Source: CAZFAP01 sp964516325 | GTDB taxonomy: Bacteria; Auribacterota; JABMQX01 | Reading direction: 5' to 3' | NCBI GenBank assembly: GCA_964516325.1 | Contig: CAZFAP010000038.1 | Coordinates: 1 to 30,097 of the forward strand | DNA length: 30,097 nt | Part shown: positions 1-7,141 of the stretch, in pieces | Numbering within the stretch: position 1 is the stretch's first letter | Layout of the letters: each line of letters opens with the position of its first letter | Notes under the pieces: generated by a model | Database searches by the model: none | What the model was told of the DNA's origin: nothing | The model's input: the letters and a program-made list of their open reading frames with translations, nothing else | Made by a program: the position numbers and the translations under genes

Positions 1-991
1 CCAAGAATTCGGCGCCGTGGCTTCCTCCGCCGTCGAGACCGGGCGGTCCGACGTGCACTTCCCAATTCAGCACGAAATTCGGGAACTTGTAGATGACCAT
101 CTGCGTGTCGGGAGTCGTGCGGTCGTCTTCTTGGCCAGCGATGAACTTGCCGCCATAGGAGGCGACTTCCAGAGGAGACTTGACCTGCATCCCGAGGAGG
201 ACGATGTCCATCATGTGAACGCCCCAATCGCCAGTCATCCCCGTCCCATACTCGAAGAACCAGCGCCATGTGCCGTGGCAGCGATTCGGACGGAATTCGG
301 TATAAGGCGCCGGCCCGAGCCACAAGTCCCAGTCGAGGCCCAGCGGCGGGTTAGACGACTGCTGACGTCCGAGGCCAGCGTTTCCGAGTGTCCAGGCGCG
401 GCAGACGGAGATTTTTCCGAGCTTTCCCGAACGCACGAAATCAATCGCGTCCATGAAATGCTGCACGCTCCTCTGCCACGTTCCGACCTGAACGACCCGC
501 TTGAACTTCTTCGCGGCAGCGAGCATCGAGCGAGCCTCGACAATATTGTGAGAGATCGGCTTTTCGAGGTAGATGTCCTTTCCGGCTTCACAGGCGCGGA
601 TGAAAGGAAGGGCGTGCCAGTGGTCGGGCGTAGCGATGATAACCGCGTCAGTGTCTTTGATGTCGAGAAGCTCGCGGAAATCCTTGAAGACCTTGGGGCG
701 CTTGCTGTACTTCTTTTCGGCTATCGAGGCGGCGCGCTCCGCATGTCCATTATCAGCGTCGCAGACGGCGGCAACGCCCGCCACCTCCGGATGTCCAAAG
801 AACCCCTGCATGACGCCGGTACCCTGTCCTCCGCAGCCAATAAGCCCGATGGTGAGCTTTTCGTTAGGGCTTTCGCCTTCGGCGGCAACGCCCGTGCGGA
901 GATAGTGCGTGGCACTGAGCGCGAGACCGGCGCCGACGGCGGCTTTCCCGGCTTTTTCGAGAAAATCACGTCTTGAGAGGCTCTTCTCCAT
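1..991 (-). CDS. Gfo/Idh/MocA family oxidoreductase, Tat-exported (3' end outside window)
   Basis: The leftward frame starts with ATG at 991-989 and runs off the left edge, so about 330 residues are visible and the C-terminus is missing. The N-terminus MEKSLSRRDFLEKAGKAAVG is a classic twin-arginine signal (SRRDFLEK, then a hydrophobic Ala/Gly stretch), so export of a folded, cofactor-bound protein is likely. A Rossmann NAD(P) motif (IGLIGCGGQGTG) follows at about residues 47-58, then ATPDHWHALPF and EKPISHN, the nucleotide- and substrate-side motifs of the family. The C-terminal part includes WDLWLGPAPY and RWFFEYGTGMTGDWG, as in secreted oxidoreductases of Planctomycetota and relatives. The family performs NAD(P)-dependent redox chemistry on sugars or cyclitols; the substrate here is unknown. 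It lies 116 bp downstream of a close paralogue and is probably co-transcribed with it. The ribosome-binding site is weak. Confidence 0.9.
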   Translation of the reverse strand, partial: MEKSLSRRDFLEKAGKAAVGAGLALSATHYLRTGVAAEGESPNEKLTIGLIGCGGQGTGVMQGFFGHPEVAGVAAVCDADNGHAERAASIAEKKYSKRPKVFKDFRELLDIKDTDAVIIATPDHWHALPFIRACEAGKDIYLEKPISHNIVEARSMLAAAKKFKRVVQVGTWQRSVQHFMDAIDFVRSGKLGKISVCRAWTLGNAGLGRQQSSNPPLGLDWDLWLGPAPYTEFRPNRCHGTWRWFFEYGTGMTGDWGVHMMDIVLLGMQVKSPLEVASYGGKFIAGQEDDRTTPDTQMVIYKFPNFVLNWEVHVGPPGLDGGGSHGAEFL

Positions 992-1107
992 TCTGGCTTT
1001 CTACTCTATCCGATTGTCTGTGATCTTGGGGAAATTCTCAACCGCGTAGAACGCAGGGACGAAGGCAACCCGTTCTTGTGTTGTGCGCGATTCCGCAGTC
1101 GGCGATG

Positions 1108-2445
1108 TCAGAGCTTGTTTCCGGGCAGTTCCCAGGGCTTGCGATATTCCCGCTGGTACTGCGGACATTCCATCGCTTCCGGGTCGCCGAGAATAACTCC
1201 CTTTTCACCATCCCATTTGAGGCTGCGTCCGACGCGATACGCGATGTTGCCAAGGTGGCACATTACCGTCGTGTAGTAAGCCGACTCAATATCCGACCGG
1301 GGCGCCTCCCTCGTCTTGATGCATTCAAGGAAATTGCCCGTGTGGCTGCCGACCGGGTGGAGGGTGACGGGCTTTTCATCTGTGCCATTTACGACCCACT
1401 TTGACCGATCAACGATCAACCACCCTTTCTCGCCGATGAACTCGGCGCCAAGGGCATCACTTCCGCCGTCGAGTCCGGGTCCCCCGACGTGCACCTCCCA
1501 GTTCATCACGAAATTGGGGAATTTGCAAATGACCATTTGTGTGTCGGGGGTTGTCCGGTCGTCCTCCTCCCCGCACACGAGCTTTCCGCCAAAGGAGACA
1601 ACTTCCACGGGGGAGTTCACCTGCATCCCCAGGAGGACGAGGTCCAACATGTGGGCGCCGGTGTCTCCGGTCTCGCCCGTTCCATAGTCGAAGAACCACC
1701 GCCACTGATAGTGGCAGCGATTGCGGCGATATTCGGCGTAAGGGGCGGGACCGAGCCAGAAATCCCAATCGAGGTTGGGAGGTGGAGCGGAGGGGAGTTC
1801 TGTGCCGACGCCTGCGATCCCGCATCTCCACGCCCGACACACGGAGATTTTCCCGAGCTTCCCCGATCGCACGAAATCCATTGCGTCCACGATATGCTGG
1901 AGGCTTCGCTGCCATGTCCCCACCTGCACGACGGGCTTGAATTTCCTCGCGGCGGCGAGCATCGAGCGAGCCTCCGCGATGTTGTGGGAGATGGGCTTTT
2001 CGAGATAAATGTCCTTTCCGGCTTCGCAGGCGAGGATGAACGGAAGGGCATGCCAGTGGTCGGGCGTGGCGATGATGACCGCGTCAATTTCTTTCATCTC
2101 CAGGAGGCGGCGGAAGTCTCTGAAGATTTTCGGACGACGCCCGTATTGGCTTTCGACCAGGGCCGCGGCGCGATTGGCGTTCACGGAATCCACGTCGCAC
2201 ACCGCAGCGAATCCGCCGACGAGCGGCTGCCCAAAGAATCCCTCCTCGAAAGGTCTCCCTCGGAGGATTCCTGTTCCCCGCCCGCCGCACCCTATCAGCC
2301 CGAGAACGATTTCTTCGCTTGGGCTATCGGCTTGGGCAGCGGCGCCGACGCGGAGAGAACGGATGGCTGCCTGACCGAGGCCCGCCGCGACAAGGAGTCC
2401 GCCTGACCTATGAACGGACGCTCGATTCAGCATCTTCTTTCGCAT
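1108..2445 (-). CDS. Gfo/Idh/MocA family oxidoreductase, paralogue of the downstream gene
   Basis: A 445-residue oxidoreductase if it starts at the ATG at 2445-2443 (MRKKMLNRASVHRSGG). A further 21 codons upstream are open but look unlike a signal region. The Rossmann motif LGLIGCGGRGTG, AVIIATPDHWHALPF, EKPISHN and WDFWLGPAPY are nearly the same as in the gene downstream, so this is a tandem duplication. Relative to that copy there is a short insertion after the glycine motif (around RPFEEGFF). The complete C-terminus ends ...YRKPWELPGNKL. The N-terminal stretch keeps the hydrophobic Ala/Gly segment of a Tat leader, but the twin arginine is absent (NRASVHRSGG where RRxF is expected). Export may therefore be lost or use another route. 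Expected role: NAD(P)-dependent dehydrogenase or isomerase on a sugar-like substrate; the substrate is unknown. Confidence 0.92.
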   Translation of the reverse strand: MRKKMLNRASVHRSGGLLVAAGLGQAAIRSLRVGAAAQADSPSEEIVLGLIGCGGRGTGILRGRPFEEGFFGQPLVGGFAAVCDVDSVNANRAAALVESQYGRRPKIFRDFRRLLEMKEIDAVIIATPDHWHALPFILACEAGKDIYLEKPISHNIAEARSMLAAARKFKPVVQVGTWQRSLQHIVDAMDFVRSGKLGKISVCRAWRCGIAGVGTELPSAPPPNLDWDFWLGPAPYAEYRRNRCHYQWRWFFDYGTGETGDTGAHMLDLVLLGMQVNSPVEVVSFGGKLVCGEEDDRTTPDTQMVICKFPNFVMNWEVHVGGPGLDGGSDALGAEFIGEKGWLIVDRSKWVVNGTDEKPVTLHPVGSHTGNFLECIKTREAPRSDIESAYYTTVMCHLGNIAYRVGRSLKWDGEKGVILGDPEAMECPQYQREYRKPWELPGNKL

Positions 2446-2608
2446 GGCTTTCTTGCGCCAGAGCGGGGAGCCGGTGTGGCAAACCGAACCTTCGCAACCG
2501 AGCCGCACAGGTAGCTTAAGAGACCGTCAAGCAGCAGGGTCTCGGGAATTGGGGAGCTGTCCCGTTGTGTGGGCAGCCCCGCCCTCATGGGGTGGCGGCC
2601 CGGGCGGC

Positions 2609-3289
2609 TCACCCGGTCCCACGGGCTTCTCGCCCGGGACGCAAATGGTCCCGCGTCTCGCCCTCTTCTTCCTCCCCGAGCTGGACGTTCCAATAGCTCA
2701 CGTCAATGAAATGCTTCCAGCCTTCGTAGGGGATTCTCTCGAGGTTGAAATCGAGGTACGGGCGCCACAGCGGCTTCTTCGGCGGGCGAATGGGATTCAT
2801 CCTCGCCTGTTTCGGGGTACGGCCCGCCTTTCTGGTGTTGCAGTCCTTGCAGCTACAGACAAGGTTTTCCCAGGTGGTTTCTCCGCCGAGGTGGCGAGGG
2901 ATGATGTGGTCGAGGTTGAGGTCTCTCTTATCCACGACGTTGCCACAATACTGGCAGGTATTTTTGTCCCTGGCAAAAATGTTCTCGCGGGTCAGCTTCA
3001 CCTCTTTCTGCGGGGTCTTGCCGTAGAAGACAAGAAGGACTATGGGCGGAACCGCTATCCTCCAATTGACGCCGTGAACGAACTTGAGCTTGCCATCCGC
3101 CTCGCGCGAGAAATCGCGCCAATCGTCGAAACCGAACGTTCGGAAGGAGCCGTTCTCCTGAAGGACCGCGTGCGCGTTGCCCTGACAGAGCATGCAGATA
3201 GCCCTGCGAGCGGTGCAGATGTTCACCGCCTGCCAGAGCCGATTGAGCACGAGGACATTTTCTCGCAAGGCGTTTGAAATGCCTACCAT
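2609..3289 (-). CDS. HNH endonuclease
   Basis: A 226-residue protein if it starts at ATG 3289-3287. The frame is open for 68 more codons upstream, but those lie across the predicted promoter and the family normally begins close to VLVLNRLWQAVNICTARRAI, so the short start is preferred. The C-terminal half carries the HNH/zinc core: CQYCG, then NLDHIIPRHLGG (D-H of the ββα-metal fold), TWENLVCSC, and CKDCNTRKAGRTP. The two CxxC pairs form the structural zinc knuckle. Stand-alone proteins of this group are widespread bacterial nucleases without a settled role; there are no restriction or phage partners here. The last ~15 residues (TRDHLRPGREARGTG) are encoded by a GC-rich intergenic repeat, so the C-terminus appears to have extended into it. 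It reads towards the two oxidoreductases after a 163-bp gap. Confidence 0.88.
   Translation of the reverse strand: MVGISNALRENVLVLNRLWQAVNICTARRAICMLCQGNAHAVLQENGSFRTFGFDDWRDFSREADGKLKFVHGVNWRIAVPPIVLLVFYGKTPQKEVKLTRENIFARDKNTCQYCGNVVDKRDLNLDHIIPRHLGGETTWENLVCSCKDCNTRKAGRTPKQARMNPIRPPKKPLWRPYLDFNLERIPYEGWKHFIDVSYWNVQLGEEEEGETRDHLRPGREARGTG
2616..2640. repeat. GC-rich imperfect hairpin repeat overlapping the HNH 3' end
   Basis: The 25-bp stretch GTCCC-AC-GGGC-TTCTC-GCCC-GGGAC pairs GTCCC with GGGAC and GGGC with GCCC around a 5-nt loop, with a 2-nt bulge. It resembles the G/C-rich 'cccacgggc..gcccg' intergenic motifs near 7000. It encodes the terminal residues of the HNH protein. It is followed, away from the gene, by more GC-rich inverted sequence to about 2560. 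Confidence 0.55.
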
Positions 3290-3434
3290 AACTTTGGCCA
3301 CACTAAATTCAAAAGGCCAGGGCCGAAGCGCGCTGCCTGTACTTCTCGATGTCGTCACCGCATGATGACCGACCAAAAAAGCCCGAACAACACACCCCCC
3401 TACTGTCCGGACCGGCCGGAATTTGTGCTTACAG

Positions 3435-3462
3435 AGTAAACGGAAGTAAACCCCAGTGTCAA
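3435..3462 (-). promoter_or_regulatory. Putative sigma-70 promoter for the HNH gene
   Basis: On the minus strand TTGACA (3462-3457) is followed after 16 bp by TTTACT (3440-3435), which matches 4 of 6 bases of TATAAT. Transcription would start near 3428, leaving a leader of about 140 nt before the ATG at 3289. The -35 box is the mirror image of the plus-strand one at 3487. Confidence 0.5.
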
Positions 3463-3493
3463 CCCGATTTTTGAGCAAGGGGAGCGTTGACAC
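3456..3493. promoter_or_regulatory. Perfect 8-bp inverted repeat containing both -35 boxes
   Basis: GTGTCAAC (3456-3463) and GTTGACAC (3486-3493) are exact reverse complements separated by 22 bp. Each arm contains the -35 hexamer of one of the two divergent promoters. The symmetry could simply reflect back-to-back promoters or could be an operator for a dimeric regulator. Confidence 0.5.
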
Positions 3494-3515
3494 CGGCGTT
3501 TCGGGGGACTAAAAT
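3487..3515 (+). promoter_or_regulatory. Strong putative sigma-70 promoter for the microprotein-TPR unit
   Basis: TTGACA (3487-3492), a 17-bp spacer, then TAAAAT (3510-3515): a perfect -35 and a 5-of-6 match to -10. The predicted start near 3522 gives a leader of about 125 nt before the ATG at 3648. No gene was recognised between 3290 and 3647; that stretch holds this promoter pair and the leaders. Confidence 0.65.
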
Positions 3516-3647
3516 GAAAACTAAAAATTGCTCTGTGTACACGCTGCGGGGGTACACGTGCGGTTCCCTGAAGGGGCCGCGGCCCGAGAGCGTGCCCAGG
3601 GCAGAAAGACAGCTCCAGGAAACTGGACTGCGGGAGAACAGAGCGCC

Positions 3648-3737
3648 ATGCCTTGCGGTCGAAAGAAAAGAAAAGCAAAGATCAACAAGCACAAGAGGAA
3701 AAAACACCTTCGGAGGGACAGGCACAAGAAGAAGTAG
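3648..3737 (+). CDS. mS38/AURKAIP1-COX24-like basic microprotein
   Basis: A 29-residue ORF, ATG at 3648 and TAG at 3735-3737, beginning MPCGRKKRKAKINKHKRKK and ending HLRRDRHKKK. About 18 of 29 residues are Lys or Arg. The pattern K(I/M)xxHKRKKxxRxxRHKK is the signature of the short domain at the C-terminus of mitochondrial ribosomal protein mS38 (AURKAIP1/COX24, formerly DUF1713). Free-standing bacterial versions of about 30-40 residues exist in some phyla. By homology it is likely to bind the small ribosomal subunit; that is inference. A GGGAG at 3632-3636 could be its ribosome-binding site, with a somewhat long 11-nt spacing. It is the first gene behind a strong promoter, and only 25 nt separate it from the TPR gene, so they are probably one operon. 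Gene callers with a 90-bp or larger cutoff would miss it. Confidence 0.8.
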   Translation: MPCGRKKRKAKINKHKRKKHLRRDRHKKK

Positions 3738-3762
3738 CCTGACCCGATAAGGGGATAATGAG

Positions 3763-6700
3763 ATGACATCCATTCGCGGATTTGTTGTATGCGTGTGTCT
3801 CCTGACGGCCATCGCTGCGCGCTATTGCCTTGCCGTCAGCGACTTTGAGCGGGAGGTCATACGCCCGGGCGAGATTCAGGAAGATGCGCAGAGCGTCGCG
3901 GACGCAGAACTCGCGGCGATGCTGATGCACGCGAGGTCTTACGCAGAAAAATACTACACAGCCTCGGAGGAATCCGAAGAGACAAGAAAAGCCTACCGCC
4001 GCAAAGCCGAGGAGATTTATCGGAAAGCTGTCGAGAAGTTTCCGCGCTCGGGGTACGCGTATTACCAACTGGCCAGCCTCCTGACGGGCGCCGACGAGAT
4101 TGATTCTCGCATCGAGCACCTGGAGAAGGCCATCGAGGTTGACCCTAAAATGAAGGAGGCTTACGAAAGCCTCGGCCTGGCGTACATAAGAAAAAACAAT
4201 CATGACAAGGCCATCGCCACGTTTCGGAAAGCCGTCGAAAGCGTTGACGAAAGCCTTCCATTCTACCTGAGCCTTGCCGACGCGTATGGTTCCGTGAGGA
4301 GAACGAAAGAGGCGGAGGAATCGCTGTTAGAGGCGTGCCAGCGGCACGCCACCTCCCCGGAAGCGTGGTTCAAGCTGATCGAACTCTACGTGGGCACTCG
4401 GGAGCCGGGAAAAGCAGACGAGACCCTCGAAAAAGCCCTGAAGGCGACAAACAACAGTTTCCGGCTTCTTCGAGACGTGAGGAGCCTCTATGTCAGGTGG
4501 AAGGACGACCAGAAGGCGCTCGCAGTTTTAACCAGGACGCTCGAGTTGTATCCCGAGTCTCCCCAGATGTGGGCTCAGCTTATCCACCACTATCTGGCGC
4601 ACGGAGAGAAGGAAAAAGCCAAGGAGGCGGTTGACAAGGCGATAAGGCGCGTGCGCTACGAGGAGGATTTCTTCACAGCGGTGGCCGGCGCGTATGCAAA
4701 CGCTTCCGACTGGGATGCCGCCATCGCCGTCCTGACCGAAGGAACGAAATATCACCCGGGTTCCGTCGAAATCTGGAGGACTCTGGCTCAGCTCCATGAC
4801 CAGAAGGGGGAAAGACAGAAGGCGAGGGAGTGCTACCAGAAAATCCTTTCCATGGAGCCCACGAGGATTCAGGAACGGAGGCTTCTGGCGATCTCCTATC
4901 TCGCGGAGAAGGACTACGAGCAGGCGATCCAGGAGTTCCTGAGAGCCATTCGGCTGTTCCCCAACGACATCAGGCTGAAGGTGGACGCCGCCAACGCCTA
5001 TCTCGCCAGCGGCCGGTTCGAAGAAGGCGAGAAAATCTACCTGGACCTCGTCAAAGCCCAACCGGGCAATTCGGACATGCATCTTCTCCTCGCGAATTAC
5101 TACTACAAGGCGAATAAGCCGGACAAGATGCACGAGGCAATTCAGGCCGCGGTGCAGGTCGAGAAAGAGCCAGCGAAGCAGGCGAGAATCTATGCGTTGA
5201 TGGGGCAGGCGGCGCTCGAGAAATCAGACATCCCCACTGCACTGAACTTGCTCCAGGAAGCGGTGAACAAGCAGCCGAACAACGCGCTGCACGTTTACGT
5301 CCTTGCCCGGGCGCATCTCCTCGCAAACGATAGAGAGAAAGCCGTGGAGCATCTGGCCAAGGCGACAAAGCTCACGCCCACCCCCAACCCGGAGTGGCTT
5401 CTCACACTGGGGCAGACCTATCGAGCCTTAGGCAAGAAGGAGGAAGCCGCCGAGAGCTTCAGCAACGCCATCGCCGTCCTTCAGCAGAACTGTGAGAAGG
5501 ACCCCAAGAATTGGCTGCCGTGGTATCAAGTCGGACTGGCTTATGAGAGGGCGGAAAACGACCCGCTCGCTTCTGAAGCATACGCGGAGTGCGTGCGCCT
5601 CCAGCCCGAGAATGGCGACCTCCGCTACAAGCTGGCTACCGTGTACAGCGGGCTCCACCAACACCAGAAAGCTCAAAAGCAATTGGAAGCAGCGGTGCAT
5701 CTCCCCTCGCCAAAAGCAGAATGGTTCGTTTCGCTTGGGGAGGTCTATAGCACACTGACGAAGAGGACAGAGGCGTCGCAGGCGTTTGAAAACGGCATCG
5801 CGATTCTGCGCGAGCAGCAAAGCGAAAACCCCCAGGATTTCGCCGTCTGGTCGGCTCTCGGAGAGGCGTACAGCCGAGCCAAGCGGTACGCCGAAGCGAT
5901 TGAAGCGTTGCGCAAGGCTGTCGAGCTGGCGGGCGAGAAAGCCGATTTCCGCGTGCATGTAGCTCTGGCTCGAGCACTTGACGCATCGGGCCAGGGCGAA
6001 GTCGCCAAAGGGGAATACCAAAAGGCAGTCGCTCTCCTTGAAAAAGCTACCGAGCGGAACCCGAATGACTCGGACAGTTACGTTCGGTTAGGAATCGTCT
6101 GTCAGAGCCTGCGGGATTTCGCGAAATCCACCGAAGCCCTTTCAAAGGCAGTGGAGCTTGCGGGAGGAGGAGTCTCCTACACGTCCGTCATGGCGCTTGC
6201 GGAATCGCTTGACAAAAGCGGCGACTCCGAGGCGGCGCGCGTCCAGTACGAGAAGGCGTACTCCTTGCTCTCGGAGCGCCTCAAGGAACATCCGAAGGAC
6301 GTCTATGCCCATTACATGCTGGCGAACGCTTGCGACAAGCTGAACAAGCTGGACGAATGCGAGCGAGAATACAAGACGGCGATGGAGCTTGATCCGTTCC
6401 TGGCCGCTTCCTACAACAACCTCGCCTACACGTGGATTGACAGAAATCTCAACCTCGAAGAGGCGATGAACCTCGTCCGAAAAGCGCTCGACCTGGAGCC
6501 CGAAAACGGCGCCTACATTGACAGCCTGGGATGGGGATATTTCCAGCAAGGGAAGCTCGACGAGGCGCTCGCGGAACTCCAGCGAGCCCTGAAGTTCGAG
6601 AATACCGACCCGACAATCTACGACCACATCGGCGACGTGTACAAAGCCAAGAAGATGATCAAGGAAGCCGTCGAGTATTGGCAAGAGGCTCTGGAAATGA

Positions 6701-6795
6701 ACCCGAACGACCGGAAAATCCGGGAGAAGATAGAAGAGAATCAGAAGGCCCTTCCTCCGGTTGAAAAGGAAAGCCAGCCTCCAAGCTCCGGCTGA
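3763..6795 (+). CDS. Secreted tetratricopeptide-repeat protein (1010 aa)
   Basis: It starts at ATG 3763 behind AAGGGG (3749-3754, spacing 8). Residues 1-25 (MTSIRGFVVCVCLLTAIAA...) form a signal peptide, so the protein is exported. From about residue 75 to 990 it is an almost unbroken array of 34-residue TPR units, around 20 or more, for example AEEIYRKAVEKFPRSGYAYY and LEKAIEVDPKMKEAYESLGL. The tail is low-complexity (LPPVEKESQPPSSG). TPR superhelices are protein-binding scaffolds, so a periplasmic or outer-membrane assembly role is reasonable, but there is no catalytic domain and the partner cannot be inferred. Repeats near residues 550-680 and 720-860 are similar (AIAVLQQNCEKDPKNW, ALLEKATERNPNDSDSY), suggesting internal duplication. 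It is co-directional with the upstream ribosomal-type microprotein. Confidence 0.93.
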   Translation: MTSIRGFVVCVCLLTAIAARYCLAVSDFEREVIRPGEIQEDAQSVADAELAAMLMHARSYAEKYYTASEESEETRKAYRRKAEEIYRKAVEKFPRSGYAYYQLASLLTGADEIDSRIEHLEKAIEVDPKMKEAYESLGLAYIRKNNHDKAIATFRKAVESVDESLPFYLSLADAYGSVRRTKEAEESLLEACQRHATSPEAWFKLIELYVGTREPGKADETLEKALKATNNSFRLLRDVRSLYVRWKDDQKALAVLTRTLELYPESPQMWAQLIHHYLAHGEKEKAKEAVDKAIRRVRYEEDFFTAVAGAYANASDWDAAIAVLTEGTKYHPGSVEIWRTLAQLHDQKGERQKARECYQKILSMEPTRIQERRLLAISYLAEKDYEQAIQEFLRAIRLFPNDIRLKVDAANAYLASGRFEEGEKIYLDLVKAQPGNSDMHLLLANYYYKANKPDKMHEAIQAAVQVEKEPAKQARIYALMGQAALEKSDIPTALNLLQEAVNKQPNNALHVYVLARAHLLANDREKAVEHLAKATKLTPTPNPEWLLTLGQTYRALGKKEEAAESFSNAIAVLQQNCEKDPKNWLPWYQVGLAYERAENDPLASEAYAECVRLQPENGDLRYKLATVYSGLHQHQKAQKQLEAAVHLPSPKAEWFVSLGEVYSTLTKRTEASQAFENGIAILREQQSENPQDFAVWSALGEAYSRAKRYAEAIEALRKAVELAGEKADFRVHVALARALDASGQGEVAKGEYQKAVALLEKATERNPNDSDSYVRLGIVCQSLRDFAKSTEALSKAVELAGGGVSYTSVMALAESLDKSGDSEAARVQYEKAYSLLSERLKEHPKDVYAHYMLANACDKLNKLDECEREYKTAMELDPFLAASYNNLAYTWIDRNLNLEEAMNLVRKALDLEPENGAYIDSLGWGYFQQGKLDEALAELQRALKFENTDPTIYDHIGDVYKAKKMIKEAVEYWQEALEMNPNDRKIREKIEENQKALPPVEKESQPPSSG

Positions 6796-7141
6796 GCGGC
6801 GCCGTGCTCTCTGGGAAACGCCGCCGAACGCTGCGCGGGCTACAGCGCATTTCTAACCAAGCCGTACACAATGAAAACCCTCGTCCCTGCCGCTTTCTCC
6901 TTGGCGCCCGTCGCGTTTGAACAGAGGGTAACCCCTCCGTCTCCAGTGGTGAGCTACAGGCGCCTCGATCAGCACAGAGTCGAGAGCCCTCTCGTGGCAT
7001 AGGCATCTTGCCCATGATTCCCACGGGGCCCCCGCCAAGGGCGGGATGCCACGACGTTGGCCCCTGACGTGGGAGGCGCGCTTGCCCTGGTGGGGCCGGG
7101 CGCGCGCCCGAGAATGAGGGGTTACGAGCAGAGGTCAAGGA
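6796..7141. other. Intergenic region between the TPR gene and mnmG
   Basis: No gene is recognised in these 346 bp. A 6-bp inverted repeat GCGGCG/CGCCGC (6796-6801, 6819-6824) follows the TPR stop directly and could be a weak terminator, though there is no T-run. The rest is GC-rich intergenic repeat sequence. No convincing promoter for mnmG was found. Confidence 0.6.
6993..7053. repeat. Palindromic intergenic repeat
   Basis: CGTGGCAT (6993-7000) and ATGCCACG (7046-7053) are exact reverse complements and enclose 'aggcatcttgcccatg' and 'cccccgcc..ggcggg'-type sequence. Elements of this kind recur through intergenic regions of many PVC-like genomes. A related hairpin lies at 2616-2640. Confidence 0.5.

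Noticed and set aside
17..976. Long open frame on the plus strand opposite the partial oxidoreductase
   Set aside because: It is the complement of a well-supported minus-strand gene with Rossmann and EKP motifs; the plus-strand translation resembles nothing.
1489..2406. 305-codon plus-strand frame opposite the second oxidoreductase
   Set aside because: Same reason: a high-GC shadow of a real gene with clear family motifs on the minus strand.
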